Assembly: GCA_000442125.1 (NCBI GenBank)
Contig: KE546975.1
Coordinates: forward strand, 496,001 to 560,000
Source: Opeltia flavorubescens
Taxonomy: Eukaryota; Ascomycota; Lecanoromycetes; Teloschistales; Teloschistaceae
Reading direction: 5' to 3'
DNA: 64,000 nt
Part shown: piece after piece, positions 9,993-21,843 of the stretch
Layout of the letters: each line of letters starts with the position of its first letter
How positions within the stretch are numbered: the first letter of the stretch is position 1
Notes under the pieces: generated by a model
Database searches by the model: none
Seen by the model: the letters and a program-made list of their open reading frames with translations, nothing else
What the model was told of the DNA's origin: nothing
Made by a program: the position numbers and the translations under genes

Positions 9993-12900
9993 TTACACAA
10001 CGTCCGTGATTGACTGCCGCTCGATCTTCGACTTTTGGCGATCCGTTCGTGATATGCGGTAGTACGTATCGCAGAAATCGCCGCATTGCATGTTTTGTAA
10101 GAACTCTTCGTCATGTGTAATAACGATGAGTTGAAAATTAGATTGCTGCTGTCGAGCCCGGATGATGTCGTGCAGGGACTCGGCTAGGGACCGTATATTG
10201 TCACGATCGAGGTTCGTCGTCGGCTCGTCCAGTGCGATGAGCCCGCATTTGACCCCAAAGCACTCCGCCAAAGCCAGCCGGATGATGATGCTCGCAAGCA
10301 CTCTCTGCCCAGCACTGCATCGCCCACGCATGTCCATCTCCGAGTCCTGCTTGACCATGCAAACACGGTAATTGTAGGACCGATTGCCGCCGGCTGCGGC
10401 ATGGTCTGATCGGATGAGGATCGTGTCAACGTCAGTTCCTTGATAAGTTCTTTTCCAAAGTTCTTCGGCAATACGATTGATCTCTTCCATCTTGAGGCTG
10501 TGATATTGCATGATCGCCCTACCGCTCCGTTAGCCTCACCTCCAAAATTCCCCGTAGGATAAGAGTGACAAGCTATACTTACTTATCCAGAGCACTGCCG
10601 TATCGGGCAAGGTCCTCAACAGCCGCCTTGGTCGTCTACAAAAAGGGTCAGCATGCTTTGCTATATTTATCCTCAAGCAGCACTGACTTCAACCCTAATA
10701 TGAGCTTCCTTGTATTCCTGTGCGGCATTCTCGTAGTCTGTTTTCCAATCCTTGAGCAACCCTTGTAGTTGGTCATCCTTGGCTTTCATCGTGGCAAGTT
10801 TGCTGGATTTCTCGGTGGAGTGTCTGTGCCATTGATTCTCCCAGTATCTCTGCTGTTTCTGGAGGTGTTCTAGATCGGCCTCCGCATTTTGTGCTTTGAG
10901 CCTATTTATCACCTCTTCGACATCCTGCAGTTCACGCTTGGTCCGGCGGTAATTGAGGTTCTCCGTGATTGTTCGGCGAGTATCCTGGTGATTCCTCAGC
11001 TCTTCACTCACTCTGTTAATCTCTGCAATGATTTGTTTCTGTTCGTCCTCAGCCCTCGTGATCTCTTGTTGGTATTCTTGTATGTCTCGCTGACACCTAT
11101 CCAACCGGGAAGACCCTCCACTTTCTTTGTACGCTCGAATATTCTGGTCAGCCGCTCTCAACCTATGCAAGCTCTCCGCGAGCTTATCGGCCCCCTGCTG
11201 CAATTCTTGCTCCCTCTTGGACGCTCGCCGATTGATGTCGTCACGCTTGCTTTCCAACTCGGATATCTGGGGGCTCAGGGCTTGTATTTGTTCGTCTAGT
11301 CGCCTGACGGTATTGCGGTGCCCTTGGTTCGATTTCCGGAGATCTTCGATTTGCTTTGCGAGTTCGGACTTCTTTTCAAGTTGACGCGTTGCCGTGTCCA
11401 ATTCGTTCTTTGCCGTGCTCAAACTGAGTTCTTCACTGCTGATGTTTGATTGAGCATGCTGCTTATCGTTCGCCAATTTCTCAATCAGGTTACGCTTAGC
11501 TCGTACCTGGGCATTGAGCGTCGCAAGCTGCTCCTGAACCTCGTCTACCGCGCGGGAAGTCCAGCCTTCTTCCTCGGTCCTAGAGAGCTCCCCTATCTGT
11601 CTTGCGAATTTAAGAATATCCGTTTGGAAATGGACAATACTGGAGACGGGCTTTGACAACGATTCCGCGTCTCGTCTCTTGTCTTCTTGATCGGCTACCT
11701 CTTTGTCGTATTCCTCACTCTGCCGGACAAGTGTGGCCTTTGATCGCTCTAGCTGCTGGATCTCGGAACGAAGCCTCGGAAGCTCATTGCTCAATAGGCG
11801 TGACCAATTGCTATGGCTTGAATTGACTAATCTCATTTTGTGGAGCTCGTCCTCGATATTTATTAGTTGGGTCTCCAATCCTTTCAAAGTGTTCTCCTGG
11901 ATTTTTTCTTCCATCTTCCTCACAAATTCCGACTTTTCAGATTGCCCGTGGAAGTTCCTTTCGCAAAGCTCACATCTTCCTTTTGCCTGAGCGGTCTTGA
12001 TAGACTTCTTGTATAACTTTCTAGTTATGGCATAATCATCCACGTCTGCTTTTAGGATGTCACGATTTTCCTGCGTTTCTTGGACGATTGTAGGATAGCT
12101 GTCAGGGGTGTCTTCTCCGATAGCGTCAGTGACTATCCTCGCGCACTCTTGAAGCTCCTTCTCGGCCGATTTCAGGTCATCTCGGCATGAGCTCAATTTG
12201 AACTCTATCTGAGCAAGGTCGTTCGCGGAGCCGTTGCGCCGACTCTCACAATCTTTTAGGTCTCCCGATCGCTGCTCAACTACTTTCTGGTAATCCCTCT
12301 CCAAGCTTGTTGGTTGCCATTTTTTGCCGATGATATTCCGGAGACTATCGCTGTGAACTCCCAACAAGGTTTCGAGGCTGCGTTTTCGCTCATCCAATTC
12401 TTTCTTCAGATAATCCAGCTGAGCCAAGTCTTTGGAACGTTTCGTGCCTTGTACCAATTCTTGGTTGGTTTCTTCTACTGTCTCCTCCAACGTCCGCAAT
12501 TGCGACTTAGCTTCATTGATTTGTGCATCCCACGAGGATTTTTTATACTGATCTTTGGCTTGCCTCAGGCTTTCGTCAACTTTTTTTACCTTGGACGCGC
12601 ATAGTGCTTTCGCGCCTTCATCAGCCTCAACGGAATCTAAATCTGATTGGACTAATCTCATTTTTTGGTCATTGGCCCCTGTTTGTTGCTTCGCAGCAGA
12701 GCGCCCTTCTTGGAAACCAGATCTTCGCTCTCCAATTTGGCCCAAGGCATCCTGCACTTTTTGCTTCTCTTTCTCCGTCTCTGCTCGAAACCGAGTGATG
12801 TTAGCCGTTTGATCTTCGTACAGCTTGTCAATCTGTTCCATATACTCGCTGATTCGAGTGTCGTCAAGATCCGCCTCATAGCCTCGGATATTGTGGCTTC

Positions 12901-14229
12901 TTGCGCTTTCTCTGATAATGCTATTCCTGGCCTCAATGTCCTGTTTGTGACTGTTCAGCTGTTGCTCATGTCTACCCGCTTCCTTATGCTTGCGCTGCAA
13001 ATTTTCCCTGGTGTCATCAATTGCACGTCTGAATTGGTCGTATTTGTTGCTCTGTTGCTGCTTTCGATCTTCATGCACTTTCACTCGCTGTTCGTACTGG
13101 TCAAGCTCGGTTTGGAGCCATTCATCGGGTTCAGTTCGGACTTTGAGTTCGCGAGCCTTTGTCTCAATCTGCTCACGCAACCATTGCTGCTTTTCACGCT
13201 TCAGCTTCAGTTCTTCAATCACGGACGTGAATTTAGCGCTACGGTCCCATGCGTTTTGATGCTTTTCTTTCGCTTCCTCAGTGAGTCTGTCAAGGTTCTC
13301 GACTTCGGCCCGAAAACGCTCGATGTCTTCATGTAGCGCACTTGACTGTTGCAAGACCTATACACGAGTAAGGCAAGTCTGGGTTTTAGTTCGGCTTGAA
13401 GACCGTCTTACCCGATCTGCCCTATCCTTATTAATTTTAGAGTTCTGCTCAGTAATGTGCAACTGCTTTAATTCTTCCATGTAGTGTTTGCGGACATTCT
13501 TGATGTTCTCAATTGCTTTGGTATATTTTTGCGCCTCGAAAATTTCGTCAAACTTTTTCTTGAGTGCGCTTGGCTCACTCATGGGCCACAAACTTTCATC
13601 TTGATGGCAGAAGATGACATTATCAAGGACCGCTCTGGAAACGCCAAGATATTGAGGCACAAAGCGGTCGAGCTCAGCCTGCCGAGACGAAAGGACCATC
13701 CGCTCGCCATTAGCCAGCCTTAGCAGCGAGACATCGAGTGTCTTTACTTTTGGATTTGTTTTTGTGACAGTCACCGATATGTTACGGTTTACAACCAATT
13801 TGGCACCACTGGGATCTCTGAATTGAAGCTTCACTTGAGCAAGAACTTCTTTCTCGCCACACAGCTAGTGAGCTATCAGAACGTTGGTTTGTGCGTATAA
13901 TTGGGTGAAATTACCTTTGGATCGTGGATAAATGCTCCACCTTTGCTGTTCGGCGGCAATTCGCCAGTCGTGGCATACTTGAGACTCTCAATGATGGTCT
14001 GTTTCGAGCAGGTGAGTATGTAGATAAATCATAGAGTGCAGCGCTAAACATACAGTTTTGCCCGATCCATTGTACCCAACGATGAGGGTCAGAGGAGTGG
14101 AGAAAACTATTATTTCGGGTTGTGCATGGTCAAAAGAACGAATACTAACCTAAGGTCAGCAAAATCATCATAATCGCTTGCCGGCGATGGACGAAACATA
14201 CCCACGTATGGACAATTTGTCAACTTTCG
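9993..14229 (-). CDS. rad50: RAD50, SMC-like ATPase of the MRN/MRX complex (start codon not resolved)
   Basis: RAD50 joins Mre11 and Nbs1/Xrs2 in the nucleus to tether and process double-strand breaks. Exons on the minus strand: 14,202-14,229; 14,054-14,144; 13,915-13,998; 13,412-13,864; 10,688-13,357; 10,583-10,635; 9,993-10,518, with introns of 50-64 bp. The N-terminal lobe has LSIRGIRSFD, Walker [10 protein letters not shown] and the [11 protein letters not shown] segment. A long coiled coil follows, interrupted by the zinc-hook CELC in RCELCERN. The C-terminal lobe has the ABC signature CSAGQRVLA, Walker [13 protein letters not shown] and the H-loop THDEEF. The sum is about 1,300 residues, normal for RAD50. 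The 28-bp first exon begins in phase 1 after a TTTAG acceptor, and no ATG precedes it in frame, so a tiny upstream exon with the initiator is implied. Confidence 0.93.
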
Positions 14230-15011
14230 CTAAACGCAAATCAGCAAAAGGTTATTTTTTCTATGGAGTGAGACCATACACCTAAAAGAAATGTAAGCAG
14301 ATTGCTTGTTAATTGGAATCTCAATATTACATTATACTGCTTAACGTCACATGCCAAAAGTAGCCAGCGATTGTCCAAAGAAGTTGCAGCCTTTAAAACA
14401 CAGGGAGATTTGCGCGTATCAAAAATCCTCTTTAGAAATCGAGTTTTGCGGCAAGTCTGGAGAGAAGAACAGCTTTATGAAGACAGATGAGCAATCATTT
14501 GATGTCAATCGACTCTCAGATTCTGTAGAATGGGGTGGTCGAGCATATCACATTAAGGAATTTCAACAGATGTAGTCCACTTCCAACAGTACCAACGGTA
14601 CAGGTCCCTGGAATAGTGTGAGAATAATTACGTAGGGTAGGCTTCGATGCACTCTACGACCATTTCATTTCCTAGACGTCAATCAAGCACGCGCGACGGA
14701 ACGTGATTCCCCGTGGTCCGAAGATACTCCGTGTTTACGAGTACCCGCCCATGCCGCCTTGCCAGGCCATTCGTCATTTCAAAATCGGGACAGTAGAGCA
14801 TTTGCTTTGCATGTGTCGATATTCATATCTCATTTTCATTCCGACCAGTGGTCGAACAGTTTTCATTTACTTCCAGCCATCAGATTGGATTCCTTCTACG
14901 ACATGTCCGTGTATCGCCATGCTGCTGGGGTACCAATTGCTGAAATCATGACTGTACGGCTAGGAACGCTTTTTCCGGCGGCTATGCGCTTCCCACTGAT
15001 ACTTCCAATAG
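14230..15011. promoter_or_regulatory. Divergent region between RAD50 and the WC-2-like gene
   Basis: A 782-bp stretch that should contain the missing first exon of RAD50, both promoters and possibly a 5' leader intron of the WC-2-like gene, whose ATG is directly preceded by an acceptor-like CCAATAG. Open frames of 62-90 codons here show no recognisable protein. Confidence 0.45.
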
Positions 15012-16466
15012 ATGGGCATCAACGAGCCTAGTGGTGCCTCAACAGCGAACATGCTTGGTCAAAGTGGTAATGCAGTGGAGAATCTCGATGTTGACATGCT
15101 TCCTGTCAATTTTGAGATGAATTTGAATCCCGCCCCAGAGCAGCCGTCTTATGGTCATGTCGAGTCCCAGATGGAGCAGCAGCAACAGGCCCAGTCTGCT
15201 GATGAAGACGACATTGCCGGAACCGCAAATACAATCTCTGGGGCTGGTGCAGGTCCTTTGCCAACTGGTTTCGGCTCTCAGGCTACTCAAGGCGGCGGAA
15301 GCACCCTGACTGATTTCACTAAGCGGCGCAACTGGTCTCAAAGAGTGCTCGAGGAACTCAAGGACTTCCTCCATATCCTGACTCCAGATGGAAGAATTCT
15401 GTACGTGTCTCCATCGGGTAAGCAGCTCACGGGATACAATGCCGATGAGCTCAACGGGAAGTTTATCGTCGACTTCATACACCCAGACGATAGCGCTATC
15501 TTTGTTCGCGAATTCAACGAGTCCATCGCCTCTGGCAATCCTCTCCGCTTTTTCTATCGCTTCCGTAAAGCCGATGATACCTACGTTATTTTCGAATCCC
15601 ATGGTCACCCCCATCTGACGGCGGACGCTGGTGCTTTCGGGCCCAATAACGCTGCCAGCCTTTGTAGAGGCTTCTTCATGATGGCTCGCCCGTATCCGAC
15701 CAAGAACGCAAACCTGCTTGACTCCTTCCTTGAACACAAGATTGAGAATGAACGCCTTACAAAGCGCATCGCCGATCTACGTCGCGAGGAGCAAGAGGAG
15801 ATTGAAGCACAGCAGCGGCATTGGCAGAAGATTCAGGAAGGGGGTAGCGTCACACCATCAGAAACACAACGAACCGAAAGCGAGACGCTAGGATCTGCTT
15901 CAATCACTTCAACGCAGTCGAATGGTTACAACGGCATGCCTCCACCTGCAAAACCTGGAGTTTCCAACACTGCACTTACCCAACAAAACCTAGAAGAAGC
16001 CAACGCCAGCTCTAAGGTCGATAGTATCAACGACAAAATGGCACGCTATGAAGGCACCACCCACCTCGAGACGATCGAGATGCTCACTGGACTTCGTTAT
16101 CGGGACGGGGAACGCTCGCAGGGCATAAGTACCGGTGATGCGAGCCCTGCATTGATTCGAGGCGACGCTGGTATTGCGATCTCGGCAGACAAAGACAATC
16201 GTGCAAATGACAAAAAGAAGAAATTGAAGGTCGCAGACGAGTATGTTTGTACCGATTGCGGAACGCTGGATTCCCCTGAGTGGAGAAAAGGACCTAATGG
16301 TCCGAAAACGCTATGCAATGCGTGTGGCCGTAGGTGATCCTTGACGCACGCTGTCTGGAGCCAGGAGCTAATGTTTGCAGTCCGGTGGGCCAAAAAGGAG
16401 AAGAAACGCCACGGCCCCGGGCAACCGATGCCAAGTTTGCCTACAGGTCTCAGCAGTGGCAGCTGA
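15012..16466 (+). CDS. wc-2: WC-2-like PAS/GATA transcription factor (light signalling)
   Basis: Ortholog-type of Neurospora white collar-2 and Aspergillus LreB, which pairs with the flavin photoreceptor WC-1 to bind light-responsive promoters and, in Neurospora, to drive the clock. Residues 50-100 are Gln/Gly-rich. A PAS domain lies at about 112-228 ([18 protein letters not shown], then [20 protein letters not shown]), followed by a short acidic/basic helix at 240-270. The GATA zinc finger uses C413-x2-C416-x18-C435-x2-C438, the 18-residue-loop type found in WC proteins. A 51-bp intron (16,330-16,380) splits the finger at [17 protein letters not shown]; exon 2 ends at 16,466. The total is 467 residues. 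A stop precedes the ATG in frame, but the acceptor-like bases just upstream leave an extra 5' exon possible. Confidence 0.93.
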
Positions 16467-17552
16467 ACATTCAGGGCGATTTCTCGTGACCCAATTGCCC
16501 GATAGCGTGTTAAGTTCAATGTTTCGTACCGAGAGTCCATCACTTCTGAGATACCCCTTAAAAATGTACAAACGTCCGGTGTCGATTCTCTGTATCGACC
16601 CTGAAGGACGCCTTCTATACAATGATGCATTATGCTCAATTATGTTTTCGCCGTTCCACAATGCGCAAACAGAGCATCAGCACGACCGGGATGGTTCAAG
16701 AATATCAACATGGTATACACTCCAGGGTACGCTTGGCGTCAGCCGTTAACTTTCTAGAGTGCCTCAGTAAGCCTTAACTTACGCTGCCCGATATGCCTAA
16801 TTAATCTGACACACAGCTGTTCTTTTTTGGTATGAGCTGCAGCAAGTTCTTGCCGTGTCTTCTTATCTACAAGCTGTAATCCTAGCGTCTGAATGCATCT
16901 GTTTCCTGTCATTCGCCCAATGATTGAGGTATCCTCGTGTTTGGCTACCCATCACCATATTCATAAGGGACATAACTTAACAATGAGTGATCAGTCGTAA
17001 TTGTCGAATTGTGAAACGTGTCAGACGCGGTTTTTCTCAGATCCGAATTTCTGCCTCCGTGGAGTTTGAGTATGCATTGAACTGTTTTCTCATTTTTTAG
17101 CTGAATCGAACGAGATGAACAATATTCTGTTGACTTCTCATTAGCTTCTCTCAACATCAATCCCATCCTAATCATCTAAAAGAACGAAAATCGGGTCAAA
17201 AGTGGAGCCAATTGCGCCTCAGGTCTAGCTTATCTTAACATCCGGATATTTTTGGTGTCAGGATCGTATCGATGCTCCAAGCCTAAAGTGTCCAACTATC
17301 CAACGCTCGAATATATGATCCTTGCAGTGAGGAGCCGGCGTTGCCGTAGAGAGATAAATTAGCTTTTCCAGGCTTTAGCAATGAAATTCCAGCGTCCCAA
17401 CAAATTAGGGTTACTCTCCATCGTTACGACTCGAGTACTTGATTCTCGTCCAATGACCGCATTTGTGGGAGTCTCCATGTGAATGTGATCAGATGGTTTG
17501 ATCGATCATGAGGTTCATGGCAATGGTTGATTTGAATCGCATTCTCACCCCC
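16467..17552. other. Convergent intergenic region, no gene seen
   Basis: About 1.1 kb between the convergent WC-2-like and FRG1-like genes. Open frames at 16,097-16,749 overlap or oppose the WC-2-like gene and show no family features. The right part is AT-biased and without long frames. I see no repeat or structured RNA. Confidence 0.5.
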
Positions 17553-18394
17553 TTATGAATATTTATCGTGCTTTCCCTTCACACGAACATCGAGAATAGC
17601 CTCATGATAGTCACCTTGAGCGCGTGCTTGCTTCAATTTCCGTACTTCGTCGTCATCAAGCCGTTTACCAGTGACTAACTCTAACTCTTTCCTGCTGATC
17701 TTTTCCTTGGCCTTGATCTCCCTGCTTGCCTTCAATTTAGGCTTGAAGCGAGCTTGCATTCGTATGCGGATGGTCGTATTGACTGTGACCGAGTCTGCAT
17801 CACCGCGGATCCCCTTGCCATCTTCAGCCACATTGACAAACCTCTCCCCTTGTGTCTTTATATTGAATGTGCCAGGGGTGTTTGTGGAGTCGATGCAAGT
17901 AAATGTTTCTTCGGGGGAAATTGCTTCGGTCTGAGCGGAGAGCATACCGATACTGTCACAGCTTAGGTACCTGCAAGCAGGATGTCAGCACAAGCCCATA
18001 GGAGGATGTGATGACAGCTTTTTTGAATGCACCTTTTATGATGACCCTTGAAGCCAAGCTTATTTGTTCCAGCAACTTTAGTTGCTATCCAGACCTGCCT
18101 GACGTCGTGAGGTTCTGCGGTTGCAGGATCTCCCTCGACCACATTTTCCAACTCACTAACAAACACCTTTCCCCCAGCATCGCAAGCAATGCAAGCTGGG
18201 GTTGTTGATGACAAGACGATGACAACCGGTCCATTGACATCTCCTGAAGCGTCCGCCGTGACCCAGCTATCATCCTCATATCCTTCAACCGCTGGTCCTT
18301 GAGTACTTTCCTTGATCAAATTATTATCTTCTGTAGACGGTAATTTGCGCTTTTTGATCTTCTTATCTCCTTTAAAACTTAACGGTTTAACCAT
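17553..18394 (-). CDS. FRG1: FRG1-like protein (beta-trefoil, RNA-associated)
   Basis: FRG1 family proteins are nucleolar/nuclear actin- and RNA-associated factors linked to pre-mRNA splicing and ribosome biogenesis. Exons 18,033-18,394 and 17,553-17,970 flank a 62-bp intron (GTGCAT to CAG); the product has 259 residues, almost the same as human FRG1 (258). Features are a basic lysine-rich N-terminus (KGDKKIKKRK), a beta-trefoil/fascin-like middle with KRYLSCDSIGMLSA and SPEETF, and the diagnostic C-terminal stretch LKQARAQGDYHEAILDVR ending in KGKHDKYS, which parallels the human tail. A miniature transposon begins 58 bp upstream of the ATG. Confidence 0.88.
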
Positions 18395-18451
18395 TGTTGT
18401 ATTAGCCTGGTGTTCCTCTAAGATGAGTTCGATGCCTGAATGTAGGGTACT

Positions 18452-18654
18452 CTACTCATATCCACCAGGTTTTGCACCAGCTCAGGTTTTGCACCAGTCT
18501 AACGGCTTGGCGCCAAGCTTTGCGCCCTTCCGACTAGCGTGCCAAGAAACGCGTTGAGCTTTACTAGATAAAGCTAGCGCAACCAGGACTTGGCGCCAAG
18601 CTGGTAGATTGGTGCAAAACCTGAACTGGTGCAAAACCTGGTGGATACGAGTAG
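18452..18654. mobile_element. MITE-like miniature inverted-repeat element
   Basis: Two 66-bp arms, 18,452-18,517 and 18,589-18,654, are inverted copies with about six mismatches, separated by a 71-bp centre. Each arm contains two tandem versions of CAGGTTTTGCACCAG and ends, toward the centre, with the palindrome CTTGGCGCCAAG. The outer ends read CTACTC and GAGTAG. If the TA at 18,453-18,454 and 18,652-18,653 is the target duplication, the element would be Tc1/mariner-like, but this is not certain. There is no coding capacity. It sits in the promoter between FRG1 (minus) and the oxygenase gene (plus). The high arm identity suggests fairly recent insertion. Confidence 0.8.
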
Positions 18655-18992
18655 GGCTTTTCTTGGCGGGAAAATGCTAATTGGTTCTGCAAGTTTTATA
18701 ATATAGAAGTCGTTACAATCGATCCAGAAGAGGCAGTTCGAAGAGTGGAGTAGGATATTGTCTAATCTAAATTTCTGCGATTTTAGATACGTACGATTGT
18801 ATGCTCGATTTTCCGACATACAGGCATTCGACTTGTGACGGCAAGTCAAGTCGACAAATCCATCTGCCGAGGAATCATCAATAAGAAAAATATGATGAGT
18901 CGACTGTGCCGTTAGGGTGAAGGAACAGAAAAAAAAATTTATTTGTAGAACCAACCCTTACTTCTTGCATAAGAATTGTCAGGCATCAATTA

Positions 18993-20386
18993 ATGCCACG
19001 GCCGGCCATGACAAAAGCAGTGACAGTCAGCTTGAACGAATTGGAAGATGGTTGGCAAGGACCCGGCATCAATGTCCCTCTTCTGATACTAATCTACAAG
19101 CAGCTTCTGTAGCCTTTGACGTCCTCGAGGAGGCTTTTGGCTCGTCTTCGCTCGGGATTCTCATCGTGCAAGATCTTCCCTCCCAATATGCGGATCTTCG
19201 CCATAGACTCCTCTCCTACGCTTCTTACCTTGCAAATCTCCCTTCGCACAAGCTAGGTACTGTTGTCCTCAACCAGAAGTTGCCTCCTATGTTTTTTTTT
19301 GGAATTCTTTCCCCCAAAGATCGATACTGTGGTTGACGTGCATTTTCACCTAAGATTCCTTAGTGCTTTCAGAAGCAAAGTACCTCACGGGATGGTCTCA
19401 CGGAAAAGAGGCATTGAAAAATGGCTCATATGACACCTTCAAAGGCTCGTTCTACGTCAATTGCGATTTCTATCACGGTCCCAACCAAGCGAAAGCCACC
19501 GACGGCGCGTACTCGGAATATGCAGAGCTGTCTGCTTCGAATGTCTGGCCAGACGAAGGCCTGGTGCCAGGTTTCAAGGAATGCTTTGAAGAACTTTGTA
19601 ATCTGATGATTGATACAGCGGCTTTAGTAGCTCGAGCATGTGACCGTTATGCATTGGCTAAGATCGAAGGCTATGAGCCCGGCTATCTTGAACGGGTTGT
19701 CAGATTCAGCAAGACGACAAAGGCACGCCTGCTTCATTACTTTCCTACGAAATCCGGTGTTCAAGCTAATCATGCGGAAATTGCCGACGCCATAAATGGT
19801 GAAGATGAAGGGGGGCTTGATGATTGGTGCTCAACTCATGTAAGTGGCTTCTGACATTTCTGTTTTTAGTCTGTCAAAACCTCCAAATTCCTATTTGAAA
19901 GCCAGAAGTGCTTTTAATCTAGCACTAAACAGTAGAACTAAGCCACCACATTTCTTGTAGATTGATCATGGATGCCTCACCGCTCTCACTTCAGCGGTCT
20001 ATATAGATGAGTCTACTCATCTGCCCTCATATCCAGCGTGGGCAGAACCAACAACTTCTTTTCCATATCTTCCCTTCCTCCCAACCCCACCAGATCCGGA
20101 TTGCGGGCTGTACATCCAATCGCGAACGGGTACTATTACTAAGGTCGTCATTCCTGCTGACTGCCTTGCATTTCAGACGGGAGAGTCTCTCCAACTGATA
20201 ACAGGAGGCAAATTCCAAGCCGTACCGCACTTCGTTCGGGCAGGACGAGCCCCCGAACACGGCGGGCAGATTGCCAGGAATACGCTGGCAGTATTTACTC
20301 AGCCTGGGTTGGATGAGATCGTCGATAAGGCAACCGCCAAGACATACGCTCAATTTAGCCGCGAGGTCGTCGAGCGATTCAAATGA
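18993..20386 (+). CDS. 2-oxoglutarate/Fe(II) oxygenase-like protein (isopenicillin N synthase fold)
   Basis: Resembles fungal clavaminate/isopenicillin N synthase-like proteins; the substrate is unknown. Exons 18,993-19,050, 19,104-19,256, 19,364-19,839 and 19,961-20,386 give 370 residues in frame. The first intron has an ordinary acceptor after a CTAATC branch, but its donor GTTGGC is weak. Family landmarks are GILIVQDLP, LLSYASYLANLP, SFYVNCDFYHGP, ACDRYA and ARLLHYFP. The iron triad is visible as H229-x-D231 (the intron falls between His229 and Ile230) and distal H319 in AVPHFVR. R335-N-T337 matches the R-x-S/T cosubstrate motif. No signal peptide is seen. A second in-frame ATG at 19,008 (MTKAV) may be the true start. 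No biosynthetic cluster surrounds it. Confidence 0.85.
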
Positions 20387-20787
20387 TTGAAGCAGGACCC
20401 GAATCAGACCTCGTCCATCACGAATCCTAAATGGGCCTATCCTATATGGAGGAACGGTTTGTGTTGTCTCATCAAATTAATATGCAAGTCTCCGACTATA
20501 TTCTCATGCCTGTCCGAGCCTGTCATGAATGATTGAAAGTTTTTTCCCATAATCCGTAGCCAGACGAAGGCACGCTCTTACCACCGAAATTATGCATCCA
20601 TCTATACTAAAATATCTGGCCATGCAACCACAACCTACCCATTATCGAATAACTCATGGCCCACGCCACCAATGTAGGGGAGCTCAGTGTTCACTTTGAT
20701 AACAACCGCTATTCACCGGAAGGCATTGTCCCACGATCCAGGCGAATTAAAGGGATGTGAACCGATGGTTGTGTGAACCCAACTAGC
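20387..20787. other. Convergent 3' intergenic region
   Basis: A 401-bp spacer between two convergent stops, expected to carry both 3' untranslated regions and terminators. No frames, repeats or RNA genes are visible. Confidence 0.5.
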
Positions 20788-21843
20788 TTACATGGCAGTC
20801 CCTGTAGGCGGTGTCGATGTGTCCAGAGCCGAATTTGCCGTACCCGGAATTGAGAAAGAAGTCGACAATTCCAAACGTGTTGAGGCCGTCTCGAAGACTG
20901 CGGGCATTTGCGGGCCCCAACTCGCTGAAGGCCTAGAATAAGTTTGGCGGGCGTTAGTAACGGCTACATCAGGAATCGTTCCTCTCTCTGCAGCTTCCTT
21001 AAGCCACTGCTCCCAGTCAGCATCTAATACCGCTTCTTCCCCACGATTTCTGGCGTCTGTCGCAGCCATCAATCTTTGGTTCAGCTCCACACCAACGCTT
21101 TGTTGGAGCTCGTCTTCGCTCTCTTCTGCCTCCTGCTCGTTATTTCCACCTTCCCCTTGATCCGAAACAGCTTCATCTACCTCTTCATCATCCGTGCCCT
21201 CCCTATCCGGATAGGTTGGCCCAGAAAGTATGTTCTGTGCTGAGATTCCTGCGGCAACATGATCGTTGCCTAGAACTATAATCTGTGAATGTCCGATTTC
21301 TGTGGAAGGTGAAAGATTACTTTCTCGATGTAACTCTATCCGCGTGACAGTCGGTGATTCAGGTACAGCCACCACGACATCATCCCACGTGGTTTCCCGT
21401 ACCCGAATTCCAACATCCTTCTCGTACCTCTCTCTTGCCCAACGCGTACCTTCCCACTTGCAGAGTGTTTGTATCTCGTGATTTGTAAGCCTGAGCTGAT
21501 CGAAAACTTGGAAGAGGCGTCGGTGATGGGGAAAACGACTCAAGCGGAGACGGTGAGCTGCGACAGCATAGTCCAGCCCTGGGTACTGTGCTTCAACACA
21601 ATCGATATGACCGTAGAAACGTGCCGTCTCTGCTCGAACCTCAGGCACCAGCTGTTTGGTAATATAGGTCTGGAAGTTCTGCGGATCTGTGGACTTCGGA
21701 TTGGGATACAGCCAGGCGTAAATGAGAGGTGCCAGAGATGGCTTATGCATTTTGGGGGGCAAATGTACGTGAAAACTTTGAGACCCACTAAAGGTAGAGA
21801 AATGAGGTTGTATCGGAAGGGGAAAGAGGAGCTGGTGGACCAA
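20788..21843 (-). CDS. Unknown protein with helical N-terminal region and acidic linker
   Basis: I do not recognise this family. The frame gives 351 residues from 21,843, or 320 from the better placed Met at 21,750 (MHKPSLAPLIYAWLYP). The first about 140 residues look folded and helical, rich in Trp, Tyr and Arg (EVRAETARFYGHIDC, then LRLTNHEIQTLCKWEG). A valine-rich segment follows, then a strongly acidic linker (GTDDEEVDEAVSDQGEGG region, about residues 220-250) and a Ser/Thr-rich tail. TACTAAC followed by TTCTAG near 20,940-20,960 resembles an intron 3' end, but the only close GT gives a 35-bp intron, so I keep one exon. No membrane segment or signal peptide is seen. Confidence 0.65.
   Translation of the reverse strand: MVHQLLFPLPIQPHFSTFSGSQSFHVHLPPKMHKPSLAPLIYAWLYPNPKSTDPQNFQTYITKQLVPEVRAETARFYGHIDCVEAQYPGLDYAVAAHRLRLSRFPHHRRLFQVFDQLRLTNHEIQTLCKWEGTRWARERYEKDVGIRVRETTWDDVVVAVPESPTVTRIELHRESNLSPSTEIGHSQIIVLGNDHVAAGISAQNILSGPTYPDREGTDDEEVDEAVSDQGEGGNNEQEAEESEDELQQSVGVELNQRLMAATDARNRGEEAVLDADWEQWLKEAAERGTIPDVAVTNARQTYSRPSASWGPQMPAVFETASTRLELSTSFSIPGTANSALDTSTPPTGTAM

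Noticed and set aside
12314-13336. Plus-strand frames up to 223 codons opposite RAD50
   Set aside because: They are shadows of the biased coiled-coil codon use on the minus strand.
16375-16749. 124-codon plus-strand frame after the WC-2-like gene
   Set aside because: It overlaps the second exon of the WC-2-like gene in another frame and has no recognisable features.
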